Shown in pieces: positions 43,136 through 56,500 of a stretch of DNA of 64,000 nt. The first letter of the stretch is position 1. Every line of letters begins with the position of its first letter. The position numbers were made by a program, and so were the translations under genes. The notes below the pieces were generated by a model, which saw only the letters and a program-made list of their open reading frames with translations, made no database searches and had not been told where the DNA came from. This DNA is from Chitinophaga sp. YR627 (GTDB lineage: Bacteria; Bacteroidota; Bacteroidia; Chitinophagales; Chitinophagaceae), in NCBI RefSeq assembly GCF_900114995.1, contig NZ_FOUX01000006.1:434001-498000 (forward strand). The letters run 5' to 3'.

Positions 43136-46100
43136 ATGAAATATCCTTTATTACATGAGCTGTTTGATCATATCAGCAGCAAATATCCATCCAGGACTGC
43201 TGTCGTAAACGGACCGCAGGAAGTGTCCTACGAAGCGCTACAGCAGCGTAGCCTGCAGCTGGCAGCCTCTTTACAGGACGCCGGGCTGGAAAAGGAAACA
43301 GTAGTAGCGACTTTGCTACCGGCAGGAGCAGATCTGGCAGCAACCGCTATTGCACTACTCAGAAGAGGTTTGATCTATATGCCGCTGGATGCACGTATTC
43401 CTACCGTGCGTATACAGAATATGCTTTCAATTACCGGCAGCAAGATCATTGTTACCAATGAAGAATTGCTGGATACCACCAGGAAGATCGCAAAAGAAGC
43501 GGCTGCCAACCTGGAATATGTACTATTGCTGAATGCTGCGACGCCTCAGCTCTTCTCTGTAGAGAACGATGGTACGCTTGCTCCGGTAGCATATCCGGGG
43601 AAAGCAGCACAGGATGATACCGACACAGACAGCTGTTATATCTTCTTTACTTCAGGCACAACGGGTAATGGTAAGCCAATTCTTGGCAGTCATCAGGGCC
43701 TGAGCCAGTTCATACAATGGGAAATAAAGGAGTTTGGCCTGAATGAAAACTGTCGCGTGAGCCAGCTGGCACAGGTTACTTTTGACGCTTCCCTGCGTGA
43801 TATGTTCGTACCGCTTGCTACAGGAGGTGCCTTGTGTGTACCGCCAAAAGATGCGAAGTTCCAGATGCCTGTACTTATTGAGTGGTTACAGGAACAGGAA
43901 GTCTCACTTGTTCACTGCGTACCTTCTGTATTTCGTCTGCTTACCAGAGAACTGGAACAACAACCATCCGGTAGTATCACATTCCCCGACCTGCAATTTA
44001 TCCTGATGGCAGGTGAAATGCTGTATGCAAAAGATATCGCCGCCTGGAGACGTGTAGCCGGTAATGATACAGAACTGGTGAATCTGTACGGCGCTTCCGA
44101 AGTGACCATGGCCAAAACTTTTTACCGTATCGCTGAGATCCCTGAAGATGGTGGAGAGCCACTGCATGTTGGACAACCCATCGATCAGGCGTTTATCGCG
44201 GTAATGAGCGGTAACCGTCTGGCCAAAATAGGCGAGATCGGAGAAATATATATTATTACTCATTATGCTTCAAAAGGATATTATAACGATCCTGTAAAGA
44301 CTGCCGAACGTTTCGTGAAGAATCCGCTGGAAGGTAGTACTGTACCTATTGCATACCGTACAGGTGATCTGGGTCGTTACCGTAAAGACCGTAGCATAGA
44401 AGTGCTCGGCCGCCAGGATGACCAGCTGAAGATCAACGGTATCAGGGTAGAGTTGCAGGACCTGGAGCAGATCATTCTGGAAACCGAAGGTATTGCACAG
44501 GTAGTGATCAAAGTGCTCGAAACCCCTAACAACGCAAAGGAACTGGCCTGTTACTATACAGGTGTAGCACAGGACGCGGCAACGTTGCGGGATGTGTTAA
44601 AAGAGCAATTATCCGAGAGCGTACTGCCCGCATATTTTATGCATCTGAAGGAATTCCCGCTTACACTGAATGGTAAAGTAGATAAAGCTGCATTGCCTAA
44701 GCCGGAATATGTAGACAACACTGTTGCGACAGATACATCAGCATTCAGTGCAGGAGAAGCTAAAATGGAGGAAATATGGCGCGATGTGTTCAAAATGAAA
44801 CAGATCGGACGTAATGCTTCCTTCTTCTCTATCGGTGGTACTTCGCTGAAAGCGATCAGGGTGATTTCACAGGTCTACAAACGTTTTAACGTACTGATCA
44901 CCATCAATGACCTTTTTGCTTGCCCTACGATTGCTGCACTGACCACTTTTGTTGAAAAAGGCAAAAAGAGTGAATTTACAGGTATTAAGCCTGTGGCAAA
45001 ACAGGATACCTATGAAGTATCAGCAGTGCAGAAAAGAATATGGGCCATCGATCAGTTTTCCGGTAATGGTGCACTGTATAATGTACCCGAAATTTACCTG
45101 TTTGAAGGCGCACTGAATACCGCCGCTTTCGAAAAAGCGCTGACAGCGCTGGTAGAACGCCACGAAGTGCTACGTACAACCTTTGAGCTCGTGAACGGTG
45201 AACCAAGACAGCGTATCCATGATGCGGCTTCCTGGAACTTCGGCGTAGAAGTGCTGGATTATAGCAATGAAGAGGTGCCGTTTGATAAAGCAATTGCCCT
45301 GTCAAACGATATCTCTGTTGAACCGTTTGATCTGCGGACAGGCCCGTTACTCAGAGCAACACTCGTAAAGATCGCTGAGAACGAACACATATTCATCTTC
45401 GTTACACATCATATCATTTCTGACGCCTGGTCACAGGAGATCATCGCGCGTGACGTACTGGCTTATTACGATGCATTTACTGCAGCAAAGCAGCCAGCCT
45501 TAGAGCCCCTGAAGATCCAGTACAAAGACTTCGCCGCATGGCATAACGAAAGACTGGCTTCCCGCTCCGCAGATCATCGTTCCTTCTGGAAGAAACAATT
45601 TGAAGATGGCGTATCTAAACTAAAACTGCCACTCGACTATCCCCGTCCGGCAGAACAGACATTCAATGCGGAAGAGATCTCTTTCAGACTGAATGCAAAA
45701 GTAAGTGCCGCATTGCGTGACCTGGGTCGTCAGCAAAACACCAGCGGCTTCAATACCATAATGGCCCTCGTAAATCTGCTGTTGTATAAGTATACAGACC
45801 AGGGAGACATCGTACTGGGTTCTCCGGTAGCTGACCGTGGTCACGCTGATACTGACAACCAGATCGGCGTATACTTTAACACACTTCCATTACGCACGCG
45901 TTTCAAAGGGGACGAATCTTTCGTGCAGTTGCTGAATAAGGTCGCTGATGTGACACTCAAAGCATTTGACCACGTAGATTATCCATTCGAAAATATACTG
46001 GAAGATATCAATGCCGAATATGATAAACAGCGCAACCCTTTGTTTGACGTCGGACTGACCTATCTCTCTTTCCTGAATGCAGGAACAGAAGCAGGCGGCG

Positions 46101-46444
46101 TTGATCAGCAGGGTGGTGATGCTGCCATCAGCGTAAAAGGTATCTATCCCGGATTTAAGTTTATCAAATCTGACCTCTGGATCAAGGCAGTAGAAAATGG
46201 CAATGAACCTTTTGTATTCGTGTTGTCATATAACACGGATCTGTTCAAAGCTTCCTTTGCAGCCAGATTTATTGAGGATTTACATAGCCTGGCTGCACTG
46301 GCTGTTGAACAGCCTTCTGCTGCACTCGACGTGTTGGTAGAAAATGCGAAAACGCGATCAGCACAGGCAAATGAACAGAAACAACAGCATGTAAGGCATC
46401 GTAACCTGGAAGTATTGAAAAATTTCCGCGTAGGCGCCAGATGA
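43136..46444 (+). CDS. NRPS protein A-PCP-C, third of three
   Basis: The 1102-residue A-PCP-C protein is related to those at 30860 and 34142. The A domain has FTSGTTGNGK as its A3 loop, the carrier serine is Ser570 in IGGTSLK, and the C domain has THHIISDAW (HH758-759) with Ala replacing Gly after Asp. The pocket code DARHLALMA is the same as in the first of the three. The gene comes straight after the glutamate mutase and before the second TauD oxygenase, so a modified Asp-type substrate is plausible but unproven. Its end on a C domain continues the pattern of splitting modules between C and A. Confidence 0.93.
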   Translation: MKYPLLHELFDHISSKYPSRTAVVNGPQEVSYEALQQRSLQLAASLQDAGLEKETVVATLLPAGADLAATAIALLRRGLIYMPLDARIPTVRIQNMLSITGSKIIVTNEELLDTTRKIAKEAAANLEYVLLLNAATPQLFSVENDGTLAPVAYPGKAAQDDTDTDSCYIFFTSGTTGNGKPILGSHQGLSQFIQWEIKEFGLNENCRVSQLAQVTFDASLRDMFVPLATGGALCVPPKDAKFQMPVLIEWLQEQEVSLVHCVPSVFRLLTRELEQQPSGSITFPDLQFILMAGEMLYAKDIAAWRRVAGNDTELVNLYGASEVTMAKTFYRIAEIPEDGGEPLHVGQPIDQAFIAVMSGNRLAKIGEIGEIYIITHYASKGYYNDPVKTAERFVKNPLEGSTVPIAYRTGDLGRYRKDRSIEVLGRQDDQLKINGIRVELQDLEQIILETEGIAQVVIKVLETPNNAKELACYYTGVAQDAATLRDVLKEQLSESVLPAYFMHLKEFPLTLNGKVDKAALPKPEYVDNTVATDTSAFSAGEAKMEEIWRDVFKMKQIGRNASFFSIGGTSLKAIRVISQVYKRFNVLITINDLFACPTIAALTTFVEKGKKSEFTGIKPVAKQDTYEVSAVQKRIWAIDQFSGNGALYNVPEIYLFEGALNTAAFEKALTALVERHEVLRTTFELVNGEPRQRIHDAASWNFGVEVLDYSNEEVPFDKAIALSNDISVEPFDLRTGPLLRATLVKIAENEHIFIFVTHHIISDAWSQEIIARDVLAYYDAFTAAKQPALEPLKIQYKDFAAWHNERLASRSADHRSFWKKQFEDGVSKLKLPLDYPRPAEQTFNAEEISFRLNAKVSAALRDLGRQQNTSGFNTIMALVNLLLYKYTDQGDIVLGSPVADRGHADTDNQIGVYFNTLPLRTRFKGDESFVQLLNKVADVTLKAFDHVDYPFENILEDINAEYDKQRNPLFDVGLTYLSFLNAGTEAGGVDQQGGDAAISVKGIYPGFKFIKSDLWIKAVENGNEPFVFVLSYNTDLFKASFAARFIEDLHSLAALAVEQPSAALDVLVENAKTRSAQANEQKQQHVRHRNLEVLKNFRVGAR

Positions 46445-46469
46445 TCTGACACTATAAAATAACGTAGTT

Positions 46470-47495
46470 ATGAATCAGGACTCAAGACAGCAAAGGTTAA
46501 AAAGCCTGCTGGCCACACAGCCAAGGTTACACCGGCTGGACAAGACCAACGTAAACGTGCTGTATGGAGAGCCGGGCAGCCGCCAGGTGCCTGCAACGAT
46601 TGCAACAGAGGACAAAGATGCCTTACTGCATAGATGGATCCCCACCAATATGGACCTTATTAAAGAACAGTTACGTTCACGGGGAGGATTACTCTTCAGA
46701 GGATTTAATGTCAGTTCTGTAGAATTGTTTCAGTTGATTGTACAGGAGTTCTCCAAAAATGCGATGCCATATACGCAGCGCTCATCTCCACGTACTGAGA
46801 TCAAGGACCGCATATATACCTCTACCGATCATCCCGCTGATCAGTATATCAACATGCATAATGAATTGTCTTACTCTCCCAGATGGCCATTGCAGATCAT
46901 GTTTTACTGTCTGCAGCCTTCAGAAACAGGAGGGGAGACGCCCATCGCAGATAGCAGACAGGTGCTGAAAGCACTGTCACCTGCCACCAGGGCCTCGTTC
47001 AAAGAAAAAGGCATTATGTACGTCAGAAACCTGGGCGGAGGTCTCGGACTGGATTGGCAAACAGTATTCCAGACCACCGACCGCAGCGAGGTAGAAGAAG
47101 AGTGCAGTCGCAACGAGATGCAGTTTGAGTGGAAAGATAACAATCGCCTGCAGATCCGCTGGACGCGTCCAGCCATAGTAGATCACCCGGTCACCGGTGA
47201 GGAAATATGGTTTAATCATGCCTACTTCTTCAATGCCGCTAACCTCGATGAAGAAGTCGCAGATGCAGTGACCTCCAGTGAGGAAATGCCATTCAATACC
47301 TTCTATGGAGATGGTTCGCCTATATCCGGAGAGGTGTTGAAAGAAATAGGCGACGCCTATGAGCAGGCAAAAGTTATTTTCCCCTGGAAGAAAGGAGATG
47401 TATTGCTACTCGACAATATGCTCATGTCTCACGGACGTAACCCTTTTGAAGGCGACAGAAAGATAATGGTCGCCATGTGGGAACCAAATCGTTAA
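46470..47495 (+). CDS. TauD/SyrP-like Fe(II)/2-oxoglutarate oxygenase 2
   Basis: This 341-residue clavaminate-synthase-like oxygenase has ligands His130 and Glu132 in MHNELSYS and His321 in MSHGRNPF, followed by GDRKIMVAM. It resembles the TauD domain fused to the end of the next protein more than the oxygenase at 37442: both have SSPRT, STDHPADQ-like and LLLDNMLMSHGRN stretches. It is encoded directly before an NRPS protein whose first A domain reads as Asp and carries a His-less C-like domain. Beta-hydroxylation of carrier-bound Asp is therefore the leading hypothesis. Confidence 0.9.
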   Translation: MNQDSRQQRLKSLLATQPRLHRLDKTNVNVLYGEPGSRQVPATIATEDKDALLHRWIPTNMDLIKEQLRSRGGLLFRGFNVSSVELFQLIVQEFSKNAMPYTQRSSPRTEIKDRIYTSTDHPADQYINMHNELSYSPRWPLQIMFYCLQPSETGGETPIADSRQVLKALSPATRASFKEKGIMYVRNLGGGLGLDWQTVFQTTDRSEVEEECSRNEMQFEWKDNNRLQIRWTRPAIVDHPVTGEEIWFNHAYFFNAANLDEEVADAVTSSEEMPFNTFYGDGSPISGEVLKEIGDAYEQAKVIFPWKKGDVLLLDNMLMSHGRNPFEGDRKIMVAMWEPNR

Positions 47496-47512
47496 CCAAT
47501 TAAACTTTCAAG

Positions 47513-50500
47513 ATGATCTCAGAAGTAGGTCTGCAGGTGGATGGCGTACGCATGTCGCCGCAGCAGAGACGCTATTGGTCCTGGTACAAAGAAACAGGCA
47601 GCATGCCTTATCATCATATTGCAGTGGCAGTCACCGGTGTGTTTGACAGACCGGTGTTACAGCACGCTGTAGAAAGTCTGTACAACACATATCCTGTACT
47701 GAGCACCGTGTTCCCTGAACGCGATGGCGCCCTGTTTCCGCTGCAGATAACGCAGCGGAAATACGCGCCAGGGTTATTGGAATTACTGTTGCCGGCTGGT
47801 ATGAGCCCTGATGAGGCAAAAGAAAAGGTAGCCGCTATGTTTGAAGAAAAAGCCGCAACACAGGCCCGTAATGGACGCTGTGGCTACGCGGCCGTTATTC
47901 ATAGCAGCACCCCCGGTGGCGATCATATGATCCATTTCCTGGCAGAAGCCATCGTGATGGACAGCTATTCCGCTGGTTTTCTGATGCACGAACTCTGTAC
48001 CCTGTATAATGCCGAAGGTAACATCCTGCTGAAGGGTAACCTGGCAGAAGAGGTGATCCCTTATCAACAGTTCTCAGAATGGCAGAACAGCCTTGTGGAA
48101 ACACCAGCTGAAGAAGCAGAAGAATTCTGGGCACAGTATAAGTTTGAACAGGGACTGAATAACGAGTTCTTTGGCAGATCAACAGGTGATCAGTTGCCTG
48201 AAAAGGTAAACTATACCCGTTTGCTACCATTGGGCGTTACACTCACCAGACAACTGGAAACGCTGGCGGAGAAAACAGGTAAAGACCTGCGTGAACTGCT
48301 GCTGGGAGCCTTGTTTGCCACACTGTACAGGCATACAAAGGAAGATTCCCTGGTAATAGGTTATGTGAATAATGAACGCCTTTATGAGGAACTGAAAGGT
48401 ACATTAGGTCCCGTCGGTAAAACATTACCCCTGTACCTTGAACTGGCGGAAAATACGACTTGTCAGACACTACTCGAGAATATTGCACAATCCCTTACCC
48501 GTGTAAGTAGCTGGGAAGAATACAGCTCTTTCGGGTACAATACCAGCGAATATGCCGCTGTAGCAGGAGAATATTTTAAGGTAGGCTTCGAATGGTTGTC
48601 ATTCCCCGAAGCTGCCGGCAATGGACAATTACTGCACAGCTGGGAAAGTGCTGAATCTTTCTTTGGATTCAAATTAAACGGCGTATACGCCAATGAAGAA
48701 CTGGGTATCCAGGCATCCTTCAGTAAAAAATATTTAAATGCAGAAGAAGCAAGTCTGTTATTACAACAGGTAATTGCTGCACTGCAACAGTTTGTTAATG
48801 CGCCACAGGCGGCATTAAAAGATGGTGTTTCCCTGAGCAGGGCTGACGAAAAGGTCTTCAACGTGCTCAACACACCGCAATATGAACTGCAGTCACCTGC
48901 CGATAGTGTCGCTGCTTTGTTCAGTGCAGTGGCAGGTATAAACGCAGATGCAACGGCTGTCGGATGGGAGGATAAAACCATGAGCTACCAGCAACTGGAT
49001 GCTTATGCCTGCCGCCTGGCCAATATGTTGCAACGCCGCTACAGCATCGCCAAAGGTGATACGGTAGCTGTATGTATCGAACGCTCACCTATGATGATAG
49101 TTGCCATCCTCGGTATTATCAGAGCAGGTGCGGTATACCTCCCGCTGGATCTGTCGTTCCCCGGTGAAAGAAAACAGTTTATGCTGGAGGATAGTAATGC
49201 CCGCCTGCTTATAACCGGGGAAACAACACCTGTAGCGGAAGAAATACCTTTATTGCGACTTGATGAAGAATTGCAGGTACTGAAAGGATTCAATGAGGAC
49301 GTTGCGTCAGTGACCATCGCTCCGGCTGATCCACTGTACCTGATCTATACCTCTGGTTCTACTGGTCGTCCTAAGGGCGTACAGGTGTCTCATGGATCAC
49401 TTTTACATTACGTAAACTGGTTTAAATCGGCCTATCAGATAGGAACGGGAGATGCTACCCTGTTCTTCTCTTCTGTAGCATTTGACCTGGGCTATACGGC
49501 TTTCTGGGGTAGTCTTTTATCTGGCGCAGGTTTATATCTGTTACCGGAAAGACAAACCCTGAATCCGGACGAACTGACCGATGCCCTCACCCGGTATCCG
49601 GTGACCTTTATCAAACTGACGCCTTCTCATTTCGATCTGCTGGTAAATGATCCGGGATTCGATAAACAGGTTAAACAGTACACCCTGCGTTTGATACTAC
49701 TGGGTGGTGAAGAGATCAGAACACAACACCTGGAGAAATATTTCGCACATCGTCCGGATGTAACTTTTGTCAATCACTACGGTCCGACTGAAGCAACGAT
49801 TGGGGCTATCGCACGGACCATCACCTATAATAATTTCGATACATTCCGTAAACGTCCTGTAATTGGCCGCCCCCTGGGCACCAATAAGATCAGACTGTTA
49901 CAGGAAGGTGCTGATATACAGGTGCCGGTAGGCGCTATCGGTGAAATCTGTATTGCCGGAAAAGGAGTAGCGATCGGCTACCTGAACAATCCGGAACTGA
50001 CAGCGAAGAAGTTCACCGCAGACCCACTGCTACCAGGTAATCGCCTGTATCGTACCGGCGATCTGGGGCGTCTGTTGCCTTCAGGAGAAATTGAGTTCCT
50101 GGGCAGACTGGATTTCCAGGTGAAAATAAGAGGTTATCGCGTGGAAACTGGAGAGATCGCAGATTATCTGCGTCAGTTCCCCGGTATCCGTGATGTAGCA
50201 GTTATTGCCGCTACTGATGAACAGGGCGATAAATATCTGACTGCATATTTCGTATCGGAAGCAAAAACAGATAAAGCAGCGCTGGACGAGTTCCTCAAGC
50301 AACAATTGCCTTCCTGGAGCATTCCGGCCTACTATGTAAATATGCTGGCGCTTCCATTGACGCCAAACGGTAAAATAAACCGGGCGGAATTACCCGATCC
50401 CCGTAAGGTGGCATTAAAGCAGCAGACGGCCTATGTCGCTCCTCGTAATGAGCTGGAGGCTGGTATCGCCAGAATATGGGAAGAAGTGTTGCAAAAGCCC

Positions 50501-53500
50501 CGTATCAGCATTAATGATAACTTCTTCGATCTGGGCGGACACTCTATCAAAGGAATACGTATTATCTCCAGACTTTTTAAAGAACTGAATGTAAAACTGG
50601 AGATTCGTCACCTGTTTGAAGCATTGACCATTTCCGGACTGGCAGAGCTGATCAGACAACAGCGTCGTACTTCATTCGAGAAGATTACACCGCTGCCTCT
50701 CCAACCCGATTATGAGCTGTCTCACGCACAGAAAAGGATATGGGTGCTGTGTAAATTCGAGGAGATAGCATTGGCTTACAACATGCCAGGCAACTACGTA
50801 CTCGAAAATATTAACAGACCGGCACTGGAAAAAGCAGTGGAAACACTGATAAAACGACATGAGAGCCTACGCACCACCTTCAGGATTATTGCAGGCACAC
50901 CCAGACAGGTGATCAATGCCTATGAGGCAGATCGCTTCGCGATGCAGTATTTTGATGAGAGTGCGGCCGCCGACAAGCAGGCAGTTACAAATAAATATCT
51001 ACAGGAAGAAGGAGACACGGCTTTTGATCTTGAAAAAGGCCCGCTGATCAGAACAAAACTCGTACAGCTGGATGACAGTAAGTACCTGGTCATCTTCAAT
51101 ATGCATCATATCATTTCCGATGGCTGGTCCATGCAGGTATTTGTGAATGATGTACTGCAATTGTACAATGCATATACCGCAGGAGCTCCCAATCCATTGG
51201 CTCCTTTGAAAATACATTATAAAGACTTCGCGGCCTGGCAGAATAAATTATTAGCCAGCCCCGCTATAACAGAACATCAGCAATACTGGTGGAAACAGTT
51301 CGAAGGAGAGGCGCCTGTATTGAACCTGCCGCTCGACTATCCTCGTCCGCGTATCAAGAGTTATAGCGGCCGCAAAATGGGTATTTCGGTAGATGCGGCC
51401 CTGAAAGGGAAATTGCAGGTGTTTGCCCAACAGGCAGACGCTTCACTGTTCACCGTACTACTGGCAGCTGTTAAGGCTTGCTTCTACCGGTACACCGGAC
51501 AAACCGACATTGTGATCGGCGTACCCAATGCAGGCCGTGAACACCTGGACCTGGAAGACCAGATAGGTTTCTACGTGAACAGTATTCCGGTACGTACGCA
51601 GTTCTCCGGTAATCAGTCTTTCAGATCACTGCTGGAAAAAGTGAAAACGTCCCTGCTCAGTGGTTTTGAACACCAGGTGTATCCTTTTGACAGATTGGTT
51701 GATGACCTGAACCTGGACCGCGATATGAGCCGCTCCCCATTATTCGATGTAATGGTGCAGCTGAAAAACTATCAGTTCGGTGATAAAGAGATCAATCATG
51801 ATGTAAATGTCGATGAAGAGATCTTTGAAATGAACACCAGCCAGTTTGACCTGTGTATCGACTTTGCAGATACAGACGATGGCCTGGTAGGATTCATAGA
51901 ATATAATACAGACCTGTTCCTGCCTTCCACGGTGGAAATGCTGTGGGAGCACCTGACCAACTTCATGCAGGAAATAGCAGATAACCCGGAGAAATCACTG
52001 AGTGAACTGCAACTGATCAATGAAGCAGGGAAAGCACGTCTGCTGGAAAGAGGTGGTGTGACCCGCTATGCATCTGCTGCAGGTTATCAGCATGTACTGG
52101 AACATTTTGACCAGTATCTGCGGGAAAGACCGGATGCGACAGCGGTTGAATTCGAAGGACAGGTATTGACGTACAGACAGCTGGACCTGGCAGCAGAAAA
52201 AGTAGCTGCCTTTATTAAAGCACAACAAAGCACAGCAGGTGATCAGCAGCCCGTGGTGGCTGTCCTGATGGATAAGCGTCCTGAAATGATTTCGGCTGTA
52301 TTAGGTATTATGAAAGCAGGCGCTGTATGTCTGCCACTGGAACCTTCTCATCCGCAGGCACGCTTGCAGTTTGTTGTACAGGATGCAGGTGCATTCGCTA
52401 TCCTGTCTGAAAAGAAATACCTGCATACACTCAATAAACTACAGTGGGAATGTGATGCATTAAGCACTTTCCTCTGCATGGATACAGATGACATCTATGA
52501 AGTAGCACATGAGTGGGATGAAGTACGGAATGAACAGGAAGTGTGGGATTACGTTGGCGAAAATTCGCATGATGATATCTCTGGTGGTGGTTGGACATCC
52601 AGTTACACCGGTAAAGAGCTCAGCAGAGAGGAAATGGACGAATACGCAGAGAACGTATTGATCAAACTCCGTCCCTACCTGAATGAAAATAGCCGTGTTT
52701 TGGAGATCGGTTGTTCTTCCGGTATCAGTATGTTTAAAATGGCGTCACTGGTAGACCAGTATTTTGGCGTCGATCTCTCAGAAAAAATTATTCAGAAAAC
52801 ACGCGCTGAAGCCCGCAGGAAAGGATATAATAACATCACCCTGCAGGCGGCCGCCGCACATGAAATTGATAACCTGCACTGGAGCGGTTTTGATATCATC
52901 GTTATCAATAGTGTGGTGCAGAGTTTTCACGGCCATAACTACCTGCGTCAGGTGATCAGCAAGTGTTTACCCCTGTTGAAAAATAAAGGCCTTATCTTCT
53001 TCGGTGATATCCAGGACCAGGACCTGAAACAGACACTGATCGATGATCTGACTGCTTTCAGAGCTGCCAATAAAGACCAGGGTTACTTCACAAAAGTAGA
53101 TTGGTCTTATGAACTGTTCCTCAGCAGGAAATTCTTTGAAGACTTACGTTACGAATACCCCGCTGTTATAGCCGTGAGTCACTCCACTAAAACAGGAACA
53201 ATTGCCAATGAGCTGACGCGTTACCGTTTCGATTGTATTGTGTCAGTGGATAAAGGGCAGACGGATACGGCGCCGGCAGACGAACGTCATAAAAGCCAGT
53301 TCGGTGCAGCGGCCCTGGACCAGTACGAGATTATAAAAGGTAATGAATGGTATAAAGGATCAGATGTAGCAGAAAAGCTTGCCTATATCATTTATACTTC
53401 CGGTACCACCGGCTTGCCGAAAGGAGTCATGATTCCTTATAAAGGCCTGAACAACCTGGTGATGTCCTACAGGAATGATTACAGATTCTCTGCTTTCGCG

Positions 53501-56500
53501 CCGTGTCTGTTGCAGACAGCAAGCATCGCCTTCGACGTATTCTTCGCAGATATTTGTCGGACATTGTTTATGGGTGGCCGTCTGGTACTCTGTAACAACG
53601 ATGTTGCGATCGATCCGCCTAAATTATACGCACAGCTGAAAGCAACGGGCGTCAATCTGCTGGATAGCACTCCTTCACTGATTATTCCGTTTATGGACTA
53701 TGTCTATGAGAATGGACTCGATGTTGACTTCCTGCGTGTATTGATCCTGGGTTCTGATAGCTGCCCTGCCGGCGACTTTAAGAAACTCTATGAAAGATAC
53801 GGTCAGCGCCTGCGTATCCTGAATTGTTACGGTACAACCGAAACAACGATTGAAGCATCTTTCTTTGAAGCAACAGTAGATAACCTGCCAGAAAGCGGTA
53901 CAACACCAATCGGACAGGCCATCAGTAACGTTACCTATTATGTACTCGACGAATACGGCCAACTGGTGCCTGACGGGGTACAGGGTGTACTGCACATCGG
54001 TGGGGAAGGAGTTGCTGCAGGATATATCAACCGTCCTGAATTGAATCGCGTGCGCTTTATTCCGGATCCTTTTATCAAAGGCAACACTATGTTCAACACA
54101 GGCGATGTGGTGAGCTGGAATAAGGAAGGTCAGATCGCCTTTAACGGCCGAAATGACTACCAGGTAAAGATCAGAGGATTCAGGGTAGAACTGGGCGAAA
54201 TTGAAAGCCAGTTGCTGCAGGTAGAACATGTTACACAGGCCGCTGTATTGGCACATCGTGATGAAGACGGCGCCAATATGCTGGTTGCATACTACGCAGC
54301 AGCAGTGCCATTGCAACCACAGGACCTGAAAAAACAACTCTATGCAAAGCTGCCGGAATATATGGTGCCTGCACACCTGTATGCGCTGGATAGCCTGCCC
54401 CTGACAGCGAATGGTAAACTGGACAGAAAAACATTATTACAGTTAAGTCCTGCTACCAGTAAAGCTACACAGGAAGGTCCCCGCAACAGGCTCGAACAGA
54501 AACTTTGTAAGATCTGGGCAGATGTACTGGGCCGTGAAGGTGGTATCGGTATCAATGAAAACTTCTTTGATATTGGTGGTCACTCACTGAAAGCAACCCG
54601 TGTCATCACGAGAATTTATAAAGACCTGGGCATTAACCTTGAACTCCGGAATATCTTCCTGCATCCAACGATTGAAAGCCTGGCAAAGGAAATCACAGCC
54701 AGCAACAATCTTTGCTATTACGAAGAAATACCGGTAGCCCAGTCCGCAGCGTTCTATGAGATCACCCCTGCGCAGATGCAGATGTGGACAATGCACCACC
54801 TGGATGGTCAGCAGGTTATCTATAATATGCCAGCTGCTTATCGCATATCCGGCGCATTTGATATTGAAGCGATGGCTTATGCGTTTGAGGCACTGGCAAC
54901 AAGACATGAAGTATTAAGAACAACCTTTCACGTAGTAGACAAAAAAGTATATCAGAAAATACATCCGGCAGATAACTGGAAACAATGGCTGGAAGTAACG
55001 GATCTGACAGCTGCGCCAGACAAAACGGCCGCGGCTGACGAAAAAGCTGCAGCAGACGCAAGGATACCTTTTGACCTGGAAAATGGTCCATTGTTCCGCG
55101 CAAAACTGTTCCAGCTGGATACAGAAGAGTTCCTGCTGCTGATCAATATCCATCACATTATCTCTGATGGATGGTCGCATACAGTAATGGTAAATGACCT
55201 GCTTCATTTCTATCGCAGCTACTGGCAGATAGATACTCCGGAACTGCCGCCACTCAGAATTCAGTTTAAGGATTACGCAACCATGCTCAGCCAACAGATG
55301 GATGAGAAGAGCAAACAGTTGCATCGCGATTTCTGGACAGCGCAGTTCGGCGACTACAATACTGTACTTAACCTGCCGATAGAAGGAAAAAGAGATGACA
55401 ATAGAAGCCTCGAAGCGGAGAAGGTATTTTTCACACTGAATAAACCCGCACAGGAAAGCCTGTTGAAACTGGGCAGAGAACATCAGTCCACTTTGTATGG
55501 CGTATTACTGAGTATTTACAACGTCCTTATCCGTCATGTCACAGGGCAGGATGATATCGTAACCGGTAGTCCGATCTCCGGCCGTGATTATGTAGAACTC
55601 GAAAACCAGCTGGGAATGTATCTGAATGTATTGGCGCTCCGCCTGCAGGTAAAAGATACAGAGGCTTTCGCAACCCTGCTGGAAAAGGCCGCTAAGACCG
55701 TATTGGAGGCACAGCAGTATAAACGCTATCCGTTCGAACAGATATTACAGGATATCCGCTATAAACGCCAGCCGGGAAGAGCGCCCCTGTTTGATATCGG
55801 ATTCACGCTACAGAATATCGACGGCATGGAAAATGGAGAAGCGATCGAAATTATCGATCAGCTCAATATCGCTGAGTACAATAATAACTTCAGAAAAGTA
55901 AAAACAGACCTCTGGCTGCATGCCTGGGAAATGGAAGATGGTATTGGTTGCTCCGTTACTTACAACAAACAGTTATACAGAGCAGCTACCATTGACGCAT
56001 TTGTAAAAGATTTTCAAATGCTGGCAACACTGATAGCAGAAGATCACACCATAAACGTCGGCCGTCTGCTGGAAGAATTGCAAAATGCCAGAAAGAAAGC
56101 TGATATGTTGGCAAAAGACCAGACGAAAACAAAGAATATTGAGAAGTTCTTCAGCGCCAAAAAGAAGGAGATCAACCTGGGGAATACAGCCCGTGTGGTA
56201 GAAGAGAAACTACCGGGTGATACACCTTATCCGCTGGTGCTGAAACCAGGTATGCAGGACGTAGACCTGACACAATGGATAAAGGAGAACAATGCAACCG
56301 TAAAGCAACAGTTGCTCGAACAGGGAGCTTTGCTCTTCAGAGGTTTCCGTGTACAGTCGCTGAAAGACTTTGAGCAGTTCTGTGATGGTCTTGACGCACA
56401 GAAAATGCTTTATAAGGACCAGTCTTCACCAAGAACACAGGTACAGAATAAACTGTATACCTCAACTGAACATCCGGCTGACCAGGTAATACATATGCAC

